The notes beneath the pieces were generated by a model. It saw only the letters and a program-made list of their open reading frames with translations, had not been told where the DNA came from and did not search any database. From Verrucomicrobiales bacterium (GTDB lineage: Bacteria; Verrucomicrobiota; Verrucomicrobiia; Verrucomicrobiales; V1-33), in contig JAQGPJ010000010.1 of NCBI GenBank assembly GCA_028293125.1, forward strand, positions 1 to 64,000: DNA of 64,000 bases. The letters run 5' to 3'. Positions 26,085 through 35,013 of the stretch are shown here, one piece after another. The position numbers and the translations under genes were made by a program. Each line of letters starts with the position of its first letter. Positions within the stretch are counted from its first letter, which is position 1.

Positions 26085-27153
26085 GCTGCGGAAGCGGTGA
26101 GGGTTCGGAGGAGAGTGCGGGTGTTGGTGCCGCCGCTATGGGTGCCGCCGGGAACTTCCGGTTTAGAAACCGGCGGATCACGCCCCCGCCGCTTTTGGAG
26201 CCAGGCTGGCGCTGCCAGGGGAAAATCCAGCGGCCGGTCCAAGCCAGAAGAAGATCCGTCACCAGGCCGATGATTCCGATCATGATGATCGCGGCGAAGA
26301 CATTGTCGAACTGCCGGTAGCGCGCCTGCTGGCTGATGAACCAGGTGATGCCCGAGGTGGTGCCGATGACCTCGGAAACAATCAGATAGGTCCAGGCCCA
26401 GCCCAGCAGAATCCGCATGTCCTTGTAGATATCCGGAAGGGATGCCGGGATGATGATTTTGGTCACCAGCTGGCGGTGATTGGCCCCGAGGGTCTGCGCG
26501 GCCTCAATGAGGGCGGGGTCGGTCTTGCGCACGGTGTTGGCAATGACCAGCACCTGCTGGAAAAATGTGCCGATGAAAATGATGGCGATCTTCGGGGCAT
26601 CATAAATGCCCAGCACCGCCACGCAGAGCGTTCCGAAAGCGGGGGCCGGCAAATAGCGGAAGAACTCGATGAAAGGCTCGATGAGCCGCGAGAAGAACCG
26701 GAAGGCCCCGCACAGAATGCCCAGCGGCACCCCAATGAGCGAGGACAGGAAAAAGCCCCAAAAAACCACTTTGATGCTGTGCCACAGGCTTTCGTGCAGC
26801 CACGGTTGACCGGGCAGACGAGGCTCAGTGGTGAAAGCGGTATGAAAGGCTTTGAAAACCTCATCCGGAGCGGGAAGATACACCGGATTGACCCGGTGGC
26901 CGGTGGCGGGCTGGAGACCCTGGGCCACGGCGGCGGCGTTCTCGCGCTCAAAATCCTGGCGGGGCAGCGTGTCGCCCGGCGAAAGAACCTCCACCTCCCC
27001 TGAATCCTCGACCAGGACCTGAGGATGCCACAGCCACGGGAGGTAGCTGACCGCGCACCACAGCGCGAGCGGCAGGAGGAACGAGGCCAGCACCAGCCCG
27101 GCGCGCCGCTTGGGAGGCAGCTCCTGCTTCAGTCCGAAAAAATCCCGCTTCAT
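26077..27153 (-). CDS. ABC transporter permease (nitrate/taurine type)
   Basis: The protein has 358 residues with an N-terminal membrane segment (LVLASFLLPLALWCAVSYL), a periplasmic insert and then five or so membrane segments. The coupling motif that touches the ATPase is visible: EAAQTLGANHRQLVTKIIIP. The TauC/SsuC-like core runs from about 125 to 320. A proline/alanine-rich cytoplasmic tail is extra. It belongs to the same importer as its neighbours. Confidence 0.9.
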   Translation of the reverse strand: MKRDFFGLKQELPPKRRAGLVLASFLLPLALWCAVSYLPWLWHPQVLVEDSGEVEVLSPGDTLPRQDFERENAAAVAQGLQPATGHRVNPVYLPAPDEVFKAFHTAFTTEPRLPGQPWLHESLWHSIKVVFWGFFLSSLIGVPLGILCGAFRFFSRLIEPFIEFFRYLPAPAFGTLCVAVLGIYDAPKIAIIFIGTFFQQVLVIANTVRKTDPALIEAAQTLGANHRQLVTKIIIPASLPDIYKDMRILLGWAWTYLIVSEVIGTTSGITWFISQQARYRQFDNVFAAIIMIGIIGLVTDLLLAWTGRWIFPWQRQPGSKSGGGVIRRFLNRKFPAAPIAAAPTPALSSEPSPLPQHD

Positions 27154-27203
27154 CCGCTGGTGGGTTCTGCTGCCGGTCGTGGTGGGAAATGCGACGGAGG
27201 GCA

Positions 27204-27237
27204 GGGAGGCCCGGCCTGAGTGGCTGGCCGGGCTCCC
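27204..27237 (-). promoter_or_regulatory. intercistronic stem-loop between binding-protein and permease genes
   Basis: GGGAGCCCGGCC and GGCCGGGCCTCCC face each other around a 9-base loop, with a one-base mismatch. No U-tract follows on the minus strand. Such stems usually protect the upstream message or attenuate read-through, which would let the binding protein be made in excess over the membrane components. Confidence 0.55.
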
Positions 27238-27253
27238 TTTCCTCTCCGGATGA

Positions 27254-28237
27254 TTACTTCTTAAGTCCCATCACAATGCTAGGGGCGATATAGTTTTCCG
27301 CCTTCTGGCTTTCCTTGTAAACTTTGTTATCGAGGCTGAACTTGTTGGAGACCGCCAAGGAGGCGTAGAGGGAATCGAGACCGGGGCCTTTTTTCAGCGC
27401 TTTCTGGGCCTCCGCCAAGGTGAGCAGCTTGGTGCCGGGAAGGTTCTTTTTATAAACGCTGTCCTTCACGCCGACTTTGGCGGCCATGATTTTGATGGCG
27501 TCGTCCTGGGTTTTGGGGTCCAGAATGTAGTCCACGCAGCGGTAGTAAACCTTCACATATTTTTCCCAGTCGGCCTTGCGCTGGGACAGGCTGGTGGGGC
27601 TGACGGCCAGCACATCGTAGATCAGGCCGGGGGCGTCGGCGGAGGTGAAAAGAGCTTTGGAGCCGGAGACGGCGTCCAGCGCCTGGCCGGAAACCGGATA
27701 CCACGCGCCGATGGCGGAGACCTGGCCGCTGGCCAGCACCTGCGGGGTTTCGTTGGTGGCGGTGTTGAGCAGGGTGATGTCGGACTGCTTCATGCCGTTT
27801 TTCTCCAAAGCCTTCAGCATCAGCAGGTGCTCCACCAGAGTGAGCTCCAGTCCGACTTTCTGGCCCTTGAGATCCTTGATGGAGTTCACTCCGGGCTTGC
27901 CGATGATCATGTCGTTGCCGTTCGAGTAATCCAGCACCGCGATGAACTTGCTGCGGGCTCCGTTGGCTCCGGCCACCATGGCGTCGGCGGCCACCACGGT
28001 CACGGCGTCCACCTTGCCGGCGGAGAAGGCGTCGATGGAGGGCAGGTAGTCGAACCAGAGGAGTTCCACCTCAATGCCGGCCTCCTTGAACCAGCCTTTC
28101 TGTTTGGCGACTTCGATGAGCGTGAAGCCGGGCCAGTCGGAGTAGGCGACCTTGAGCGGTTCGGCGGCAAGGGCACGGAGGGAGCCGGCCAGACAGAGCG
28201 CGGCGGCGAGGAGGGCGGAGAGCTTGTGTTTCAGCAT
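27254..28237 (-). CDS. ABC transporter substrate-binding protein (NitT/TauT family)
   Basis: The start was set at MLKHKLSALLAAALCLAGSLRALAA, a clean signal peptide cut before EPLKVAYSDWPGF. The protein has 327 residues. The fold marks are KVAYSDWPGFTLIEVAKQKG, WFKEAGIEVELLWFDY, LKGQKVGLELTLVEHLL and DAVTVVAADAMVAG. Family members bind small nitrogen or sulfur solutes. The operon suggests guanidine, or a guanidine-yielding compound. It is the first gene of the minus-strand operon, and its promoter region holds a large dyad (28312-28332) shared with the divergent NikR-like gene. Confidence 0.9.
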   Translation of the reverse strand: MLKHKLSALLAAALCLAGSLRALAAEPLKVAYSDWPGFTLIEVAKQKGWFKEAGIEVELLWFDYLPSIDAFSAGKVDAVTVVAADAMVAGANGARSKFIAVLDYSNGNDMIIGKPGVNSIKDLKGQKVGLELTLVEHLLMLKALEKNGMKQSDITLLNTATNETPQVLASGQVSAIGAWYPVSGQALDAVSGSKALFTSADAPGLIYDVLAVSPTSLSQRKADWEKYVKVYYRCVDYILDPKTQDDAIKIMAAKVGVKDSVYKKNLPGTKLLTLAEAQKALKKGPGLDSLYASLAVSNKFSLDNKVYKESQKAENYIAPSIVMGLKK

Positions 28238-28311
28238 GGCGGGAAGTGGTGAGCTGACACCCGGAAAAGCAGGCCCTGTGCCACGGGCCGGCGGAGAGTA
28301 AGACGAATTTA

Positions 28312-28332
28312 CGGTTTTGTATGACAGAACCG
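28312..28332. promoter_or_regulatory. 21-bp operator-like dyad between the transporter operon and the NikR-like gene
   Basis: The left arm CGGTTTTGT and right arm ACAGAACCG are inverted repeats with one mismatch in nine, around the spacer ATG. It lies 75 bp before the binding-protein start on one side and 46 bp before the regulator start on the other. The core TGTATGACA includes GTATGA, the half-site of E. coli NikR, but no TCATAC partner at the E. coli spacing is present. Confidence 0.65.
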
Positions 28333-28377
28333 CCGCCGTCCATTGACGCCCCGCGCGGATTGTGACAGGGGACCGGC

Positions 28378-28836
28378 ATGTCAAAGAAACAGGCTGTTTC
28401 CCCTCCCGCCTCCCGTGGCGCCGCCTGCCGGGTGACGCTGAGCCTGCCCGCCGGCGTGACCCGCCAGCTGGATGAGCTGGTGGCCGCCGGCATTCACTCC
28501 AACCGCTCACAGGCCGCCGCCAAGCTGCTGGCCGGAGCCCTCATCGGCGGTGCCCGGCCGACGGGCCATCAGGTGCTGGCGGGCACCGTGACCCTGACCT
28601 ACCGGCACGACAAACGCGGGGTGGAGGCCACCCTGGCCAAAATCCAGCACACCTGGCTGAAGGAGGTGGTGAGCAGCCAGCGGGTCCACCTTTCCCGCGG
28701 CCAGACACTGGAGGTGATCCTGCTGCAGGCTCCCGGTCCGGTGCTCCGACGCATCGCCGACGAGCTGATCGCCTGCAAGGGCGTGGAGAACGGCCAGCTT
28801 TACATCTGTTCGGAGGTCCTGCCGCCACTGCATTGA
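28378..28836 (+). CDS. NikR-like ribbon-helix-helix regulator lacking part of the nickel site
   Basis: The protein has 152 residues. The N-terminal ribbon-helix-helix is RVTLSLPAGVTRQLDELVAA, then SNRSQAAAKLL. The C-terminal ACT-like ligand domain has GTVTLTYRHDKRGVEATLAK, IQHTWLKEVV and LEVILLQAP. E. coli NikR binds Ni2+ through His76, His87, His89 and Cys95. By alignment the counterparts here are His91, Arg102, His104 and Thr110, so two ligands are gone. It is divergent from the guanidine-type operon across 140 bp that hold a 21-bp dyad. I infer that it controls that operon with a signal other than tight nickel binding. A 16-residue N-terminal extension precedes the usual start. Confidence 0.82.
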   Translation: MSKKQAVSPPASRGAACRVTLSLPAGVTRQLDELVAAGIHSNRSQAAAKLLAGALIGGARPTGHQVLAGTVTLTYRHDKRGVEATLAKIQHTWLKEVVSSQRVHLSRGQTLEVILLQAPGPVLRRIADELIACKGVENGQLYICSEVLPPLH

Positions 28837-28890
28837 ACCCGAGGCGGAGGACCAAAGCCGCCGCGCGGGTCCGGCGGAGGGTGGATTTTA

Positions 28891-31800
28891 TCAGGCGTTG
28901 TCCACCGGCCCGGAATCCAAGGCCGCCGGCTCCGGATCCGCAGGGACCGCAGCCGGGAAGGGGGCGGGGGTGGTGCCGCCGGAGGCGCTGATTTGGCGCT
29001 GGATGGCACTGAGGAGTTTCTCCATTTCCTGATCCGCATGGTGCCACCAGTCGGTGGACCAGATGCGGTGCAGCGTCCAGCCCAGTCCCTCCAGGATCAG
29101 CTGGCGGAGCTTGTCGCGGTCACGCGCGGTGGCGGCGCGGTGGTAGGTGGCGCCGTCGCATTCCACGCCGAGAAGATAGCGGCCCGGAGCCGCGGGATCC
29201 ACCACCGCCAGATCCAGGCGGTAGCCGGAGCAGCCCACCTGATGATGGACCTCGTAACCATGGCTCCGCAGCCGGTCGGCCACCATGCGCTCGAATTCCG
29301 AATCCGGCTCCGCCACAGCGCTGGCCAGGGTGGCGGATGTCAGGGCGCGGGGGCCGCGCTCGGCGTAATCCAGGAAGTATTTCAAATCCTGCACCCCGCG
29401 GGACCGGGTGCGGGTGAGGTCGATCTGATCGGCCCGCAGCCCGCTGAAGACCAGCACCTCGTGCTTGGCGCGGGTGATGGCCACATTCAGCCGCCGCTCG
29501 CCGCCGTCGCGGTTGAGCGGTCCGAAGTTCATGCTCACGCGTCCGCTTTCATCCGGTCCATAACAGATGGAGAACAGGATCACATCCCGCTCGTCGCCCT
29601 GCACGTTCTCAAGGTTTTTCACAAAAACCGGCTCTCCCTCCACGGGCGGTTTATCGCCGAAGTGATGCTCGATTTCCGGATACTGGCGGCGCTCCTCGTC
29701 CAGCAGGTTTTCCACCAGATTCTGCTGGGCCTGGCTGAAGGTCACCACGCCGAAAGACCGGAGAGGGCCGACGGGATCCCGCAGCCGGGCGCTCAGTTCC
29801 TTCACCAGGGCTTCGGCCTCGCGGCGGTTGGTGCGGGATTTTCCCTTGTCATAGCGGGCCTCCGGGAGATGGCGGAACCGCACGCCGCCGTTGAGGGTAT
29901 CGGGGCCGGGGAAGGTCAGCAACTGGTTGTCGTAATATTGCCGGTTGCTGAAGGCGATCAGCCCCTCATGGCGGCTGCGGTAGTGCCACTGGAGCCGTTT
30001 GTGGCGGAGACCATTGCCCATCAGCTCATCCAGAATGCTTTCAAGGTCCCGGTGCTCCGCCGGCGCGGTGCCCTCCTCGTCATCCGGATCGCCGCCGCCG
30101 CCGCCGAAGAAGTTGGTGGGGGGCAGCTGTTTGGGATCGCCGACCACGATCAGCTGCGAACCGCGGGCGATGGCCCCGATGGCATCCCACACGGGAATCT
30201 GGGAGGCCTCGTCAAAAATCACCACGTCAAAATTCCGGTGCGAGGCTTCGAGATACTGCGCCACGGACAGCGGGCTCATCAGCACGCAGGGTTTCAGCCG
30301 GGGCAGCAGGGAGGGGATGCGGCTCAGAAGCTGCCTTACCGGGATGTGCCGGGCGCGCTTGCCGATCTCCTTCCGCAGCAGGCCGATCTCCGCGTCGGGA
30401 ATGCCCTCAATGCCCTGCTGCTCCCGGGGAATGCCGGCGGAGAGGCGCGAGTGAATGAGGTCGCGGGAGAGGGTGGCCAGCGTGGTGTCCAAGCTGCGGA
30501 AACGCTCGATGCGGGCCGCATGCTCCGCGCCGAAGAAATCCCGCAGTGCGGGTTCGGTGTCCATCACCGCAAACAGGAAGGCCCGCCGGAAGCTGCGCTC
30601 GAAAAGCTCCGGGACGTCCACAGCGGGGACCGCCGCCGTAGCGGATTCAATACGGTTCACCACCGGTCCCAGATGCAGGGCCAACGCCTCCTGGCGGGCT
30701 TTCTGCCAGGAGCACCACTCGCGGACCCGGGGCCAGGCGGCTGTCAGGGCATCGGCCTGCGCGGTCACCGCGCCCAAGTGGTCCGACGCGCCATTGATGC
30801 TTTTGCGGTCCAGCCGGACCTCCTGCGAGAAGGTGTCCAAGGCACGGGTCACATCCAGCCAGGCGGTGCGGAAAGCTGTCAGGCGGTCACCGATGGAGGT
30901 GCCGGCGGCAAGGACGGCAGGGCCCTCGTTGAAAAGATCCGCCAGCAGGCGGCGCAGCCGGCCGGGCCATGCGGAATCGTCGCCGGCCAGTGCCTGGATG
31001 CGGGAGTGCAGGGTTTCGCCCCAGGCGCGGGCTTGGGCCAGGGAGTCCGCCTGGGGTTCGCCGTTTTTCCAAAGCTGGCCCAGACAGGCCTGGGCGGCGG
31101 GGGCGGCGGCGGTCAGTTTGTCATTGATGGCCAGGAGACGGGGCGCGCCCTCCAGGAACCGGGCCAGGACACCTCCGGTGGCGGTGAAATGATCGGTCTG
31201 CCCATCCGGTGACGGCGGCTGGAGCGCGGCCTCGCGGAAAAAGGCGGCGCGGGCCTCCTCAAAGTCGTCAAAGGCGGTGCGGAAACCGGTTAGCAGCCGG
31301 CCGGCGGGAGTTCCCGGACCGTAACCCGCCGGCCCCAAAGGGAGAACCTCGGCCAGGATGCCGCGCATCCGCAGCAGCCAGGCGTTGTCGCCGGAGGCCA
31401 GCAGCGCCAGGCGGTCATGCAGCACCCGGCCCCACTCCCGCACCCGGAGCAGCGAGTGAGCCTCCGGCTCGCCGCCCTTCCACGCCTTGCCCAGCAGGGA
31501 TTCCGCCTGGGCGCAGACCGTGGCCAGGCCGCGCTGAATGCCGCGGAGACGCAGAGCGGTGGTCAGGGTGCCGCCCATGGCGTCCACCGAGGGGTCTCCG
31601 GCCGTGCTCCGGGCGGTGCGCAGCTGCCGGCGGAGAAAACCCGTGCTGAGGAAGCGGGGCAGAAACCACCCGGTGCGGGCGGTCCGGCACTTCTGTTCCA
31701 GCAGATCGAGATCGAGGGCCAGCAGAGCCTTTTCATCATAAGCGTCGCCGGCCAGCCGGGACCGCAGCTCCTCCCGCTCCTCCGCCAGGGTGGTCCATTG

Positions 31801-34800
31801 CTGGAGATCGCCTGACCATTCCTGCCAAGGGGCCACCGCCAGCCGGCTGCCGGCGGTCACAGGGGTCAGAAGACTGTCTGTCAGGGCTGACAATGCCGTG
31901 AGACTGGCTTGGGAGATCAGTGGCGTGGCGGTGCCGAGCCAGCGGCGCAGCGCCTGTGTGGCCTCCGCCGCTTTGGTGCGGAGGGTCTCCAGATCACGGG
32001 CCCGCTGGAACAGTCCGGCGGCCTCCGCCGCGCTCCACGACTCCGCAGGAACGGTGGCGCCCTCATCCGTCAGCGCGGGGAGCAGCTGGCGCACCGCTGT
32101 CCGCAGGGTGGCCCGCTCCTTCACCAGAGCGGTCCAGCCATCCACCAAGGCCGAAACCTCATGCCACGGAGATGTGATGAAGCCGCCGGCCACGGGCTCC
32201 GGAGCCAGCAGGCTTTCCACCAGCCGCAGCAGGTGGTTCAGCGCGGCGCGCGTGGGCGCGCCCGGAAACTGCAGCCAGTCACGGAGGCCGGCGCTGGCGG
32301 ACTGGGCGGCTAGGGCTTTGGTTTTGAGTCCCTGGATCCTGCCCAGCGTGCCTTCGGCCCAGCCAGGGGACCAATCCGCCCACGCGAGTGGGGAAAGCGG
32401 ATGCTCCGCCAAGGGAATCAGCGGCCTGGACCGCTCCTGCAGCACATGGCAGAGGTGGCGGGCCTGATCCAGTGTCTCCGGAGTGGTTTCCAGAATGGCC
32501 GGCCACTCTTCCAGCCGCACCGTGTCCTCCTCCCGGCGGGGCAGCAGGTAATCCAGGCAGTGATAAGCCGTCAGGCGGCAGGGATATAAAGAATGAAGCG
32601 TGCGCGTGTAGGTGTTGAGCACCGCGCGCAGACGCTCCAGTTCCGAGGCGCGCCGTTCCCAGTCAGTGTGCTCATCGTTCAGACGCACCTTCAGACTGCG
32701 GCTGAACTGGCTCAGCACCTCCGCCTTGCCGGTTTTGTTGGAGTGCAGCTCCAGACAGAACGGCTCCAGTCCGTCCTCCCGCAGCCGGCGGTGCACCACG
32801 TCCAGGGCGGCGCGTTTCTCGGCCACGAAGAGAACCCGCTTCCCCTGCGACAGGCAGTGGGCGATGATGTTGGCGATGGTCTGGGATTTACCGGTGCCGG
32901 GCGGCCCCTCAAGGACAAAGTCGTGTCCCGCGGCGGCGGCCATGACAGCAGCCAGCTGGGAAGAGTCGGCGCTGCGGGTGCAGTGAATCTCACGGGGATG
33001 GAATTGGTCGTCCAGCTGGCGCGGCTCAATGTCGCCGGGGGGATTCGGAAAGGTTTTGCCGGCACCGTGAATCAGGTGGTTGACGATGCGGTTGCGGGTC
33101 AGATCCTCCAGCCGGTCGGTCAGATCCTTCCAAAGCAGGAACTTGGTGAAGGAGAACTGTCCCAGCCAGACTTCGGACTTCACCTCCCAGCCGGGCATAT
33201 CCCGGACGGCGTCGCGGAAAATCTGAAGCACCCGTGCGGCATCGATGCCCTGGTCATCCTCGGGCAGGGGATCCAGACCGGGGATGTCCTTGCGGAAATC
33301 CTGCCGCAGCATCTCCATCAGCGTGACATTCAGCCGGGCCTCCTCGTCCAGCCGGCGCAGGGAAAAGCCCTCCAGCACCGACTTCCGCCGCAGCTCCACC
33401 GGCACCAGCAGCAGCGGCGCCTGATACGGGCGGTCGCTGAACTCCGTCTCCCGCCACTCCAGAATGCCCACCGCCGCGAACAGGGTGTTGCTGCCGTTCT
33501 CATCCAGGGCGTTGCGGGCGGCGCGGTAAAGCTCAGTCAGGCGCGGGCCGTGCTCGGTCTCTTCCAGATGCGTGTGCAGGCGGCCATGGAGAAGCTCATC
33601 GCGCAGGTGGTCCGCCAAGGCGTCCGTCCGCTGCTGCAGGGTGTCCAGGGCAGCGCTGCGCGGATCCTCCGGACTCATCACACGCGGTCTGGGCAGCAGC
33701 GACAGCTCCCGCTCACCGGCCAGGGCGTCCTCCACCTTCTCCGGCTCGGCGGACATGATGCGGATGGTGGCTTTGGTCTCCCGCAGATTCAGCAGGCGGT
33801 TGCGCAGGCTGAGGTCCAGGAGACGGCTTTTCCAAAGATCGATGCGGCTGCCCGCTTTGGCCTGGCCATCGGCGGACGGAACAGTCAGGGAATCGGCGAA
33901 CTCCCGGCTGCCGAGGCCCGCCGCGCCGGTGCGGTTCCTTTCCGGACCGGACGCCCCGCCGCTTTCCGGAAGCTCCTGGCCAGGAATGGGCAGGGGGCGG
34001 ATGCCCGCGCGGCGGGCTGCGCGGACATCCAGCGCCACCCGGAAGGGCAAAGCGGTCCGGAGGTGCGGTTTGGCCGCCTGCTCGGCGTCGTTGAGATTGC
34101 CCGGTGTGTCCCAAGTGGTGCACGTGGCCTCGAAAACAGTGATGAGCGCCTCATTCTCCAGCTTGCGGATATGCTGGAGATCATCGCCGGCCGGTTGGGG
34201 CAGAGAGCGCTCCTCCAGCCAGCAGCCCGCATAGGCGTGTCCCTCGTGGATCAGCACCAGCGGCCGCAGACCCGCCTGCTCGCAGCAGGCGGCGGACAGC
34301 AGCGCCAGATCCAGACAGGTGCCGAACCTCTGGCTGACGATGTCCGAAGGGAAGCGGACCTTCTGACCGGTGTTTTCAAAACTGGCCGGCGGATTGATGT
34401 AGCGGATGCCGAGCCCGGAGATGGCTTTGTGGATGGCGGCAACCTGCTCCCAGGCACGCCTGCGGCTGCGGTCCTGATACCCATTGATGGCGGACCGTCC
34501 GGTGGATTCCTGAAGAATCTCCGAGGCTTGGCCGAGAATGCCCATCACCGCCGGATCATTGGGCGTCACGAAGGCCGCCAGAATCTCCGGCAGGGCTGTC
34601 AGTCCGCACCATTCATTCCTCGCCAGCAGGGAAACGGGCTCGGTCAGAGACTGCACGGTCCGCCCATCCTCCTCCAGGAGCTCCACTTTCAGCCAGCCGC
34701 TGACCTTTTCATTCAGGCCGGCGAAAAAATCGTGGCTCATTTTCAGATTCACGGGAGCCTGCCGGAATTCCCCGTCCGGAGCGATGGACTGGAGGCGGAT

Positions 34801-35013
34801 TTCGGCCGGGGTGGCGAAAGCCGGCTCCGTGCTGACCCGCAGCACAAGGTTCCGGCGGGGGACGGCGTCGTTTTTCAAATGCAGCTCCTTGATCACCGGC
34901 ACGGCATTCTGCTGGAACGCGTAGTTGGTGGAGTGGTCGTGGCTGATGGTGAGCGCCGGCACCGTCGGGGAGGATTCCTCGGGATAAAAGGCGTGCACGG
35001 GTTCGGACATCAT
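28891..35013 (-). CDS. DUF4011-helicase-Vsr protein (Hhe-like anti-phage defence)
   Basis: The protein has 2040 residues. An N-terminal region includes a transglutaminase-like segment with FGTCLDLALLSAACCEQAGL and HEGHAYAGCW (about 230-265). DUF4011 begins near 394 (WKSRLLDLSLRNRLLNLRET). The superfamily 1 helicase has Walker A EGPPGTGKSQTIANIIA (about 707), a long helical insert (about 850-1500), then VIFDEASQIPVWDA and VVGDPKQLPPT (about 1600) and the RecA2 motifs (VQGDERDVILFS, NVAITRAKHEVLVF). A C-terminal Vsr/DUF559-type nuclease domain follows (about 1900-2000: YRLDLAVVDP, LGVECDGATYH). This architecture matches the single-gene Hhe defence system as I recall it from Gao and colleagues (2020). 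A second Met at 35010 is an alternative start. Confidence 0.88.
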   Translation of the reverse strand: MMSEPVHAFYPEESSPTVPALTISHDHSTNYAFQQNAVPVIKELHLKNDAVPRRNLVLRVSTEPAFATPAEIRLQSIAPDGEFRQAPVNLKMSHDFFAGLNEKVSGWLKVELLEEDGRTVQSLTEPVSLLARNEWCGLTALPEILAAFVTPNDPAVMGILGQASEILQESTGRSAINGYQDRSRRRAWEQVAAIHKAISGLGIRYINPPASFENTGQKVRFPSDIVSQRFGTCLDLALLSAACCEQAGLRPLVLIHEGHAYAGCWLEERSLPQPAGDDLQHIRKLENEALITVFEATCTTWDTPGNLNDAEQAAKPHLRTALPFRVALDVRAARRAGIRPLPIPGQELPESGGASGPERNRTGAAGLGSREFADSLTVPSADGQAKAGSRIDLWKSRLLDLSLRNRLLNLRETKATIRIMSAEPEKVEDALAGERELSLLPRPRVMSPEDPRSAALDTLQQRTDALADHLRDELLHGRLHTHLEETEHGPRLTELYRAARNALDENGSNTLFAAVGILEWRETEFSDRPYQAPLLLVPVELRRKSVLEGFSLRRLDEEARLNVTLMEMLRQDFRKDIPGLDPLPEDDQGIDAARVLQIFRDAVRDMPGWEVKSEVWLGQFSFTKFLLWKDLTDRLEDLTRNRIVNHLIHGAGKTFPNPPGDIEPRQLDDQFHPREIHCTRSADSSQLAAVMAAAAGHDFVLEGPPGTGKSQTIANIIAHCLSQGKRVLFVAEKRAALDVVHRRLREDGLEPFCLELHSNKTGKAEVLSQFSRSLKVRLNDEHTDWERRASELERLRAVLNTYTRTLHSLYPCRLTAYHCLDYLLPRREEDTVRLEEWPAILETTPETLDQARHLCHVLQERSRPLIPLAEHPLSPLAWADWSPGWAEGTLGRIQGLKTKALAAQSASAGLRDWLQFPGAPTRAALNHLLRLVESLLAPEPVAGGFITSPWHEVSALVDGWTALVKERATLRTAVRQLLPALTDEGATVPAESWSAAEAAGLFQRARDLETLRTKAAEATQALRRWLGTATPLISQASLTALSALTDSLLTPVTAGSRLAVAPWQEWSGDLQQWTTLAEEREELRSRLAGDAYDEKALLALDLDLLEQKCRTARTGWFLPRFLSTGFLRRQLRTARSTAGDPSVDAMGGTLTTALRLRGIQRGLATVCAQAESLLGKAWKGGEPEAHSLLRVREWGRVLHDRLALLASGDNAWLLRMRGILAEVLPLGPAGYGPGTPAGRLLTGFRTAFDDFEEARAAFFREAALQPPSPDGQTDHFTATGGVLARFLEGAPRLLAINDKLTAAAPAAQACLGQLWKNGEPQADSLAQARAWGETLHSRIQALAGDDSAWPGRLRRLLADLFNEGPAVLAAGTSIGDRLTAFRTAWLDVTRALDTFSQEVRLDRKSINGASDHLGAVTAQADALTAAWPRVREWCSWQKARQEALALHLGPVVNRIESATAAVPAVDVPELFERSFRRAFLFAVMDTEPALRDFFGAEHAARIERFRSLDTTLATLSRDLIHSRLSAGIPREQQGIEGIPDAEIGLLRKEIGKRARHIPVRQLLSRIPSLLPRLKPCVLMSPLSVAQYLEASHRNFDVVIFDEASQIPVWDAIGAIARGSQLIVVGDPKQLPPTNFFGGGGGDPDDEEGTAPAEHRDLESILDELMGNGLRHKRLQWHYRSRHEGLIAFSNRQYYDNQLLTFPGPDTLNGGVRFRHLPEARYDKGKSRTNRREAEALVKELSARLRDPVGPLRSFGVVTFSQAQQNLVENLLDEERRQYPEIEHHFGDKPPVEGEPVFVKNLENVQGDERDVILFSICYGPDESGRVSMNFGPLNRDGGERRLNVAITRAKHEVLVFSGLRADQIDLTRTRSRGVQDLKYFLDYAERGPRALTSATLASAVAEPDSEFERMVADRLRSHGYEVHHQVGCSGYRLDLAVVDPAAPGRYLLGVECDGATYHRAATARDRDKLRQLILEGLGWTLHRIWSTDWWHHADQEMEKLLSAIQRQISASGGTTPAPFPAAVPADPEPAALDSGPVDNA

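Noticed and set aside
28238-28377. Guanidine-I (ykkC) riboswitch before the guanidine-type operon
   Set aside because: The conserved segments of the ykkC aptamer are not seen on the minus strand. The only notable element is the 21-bp dyad, which points to protein control.
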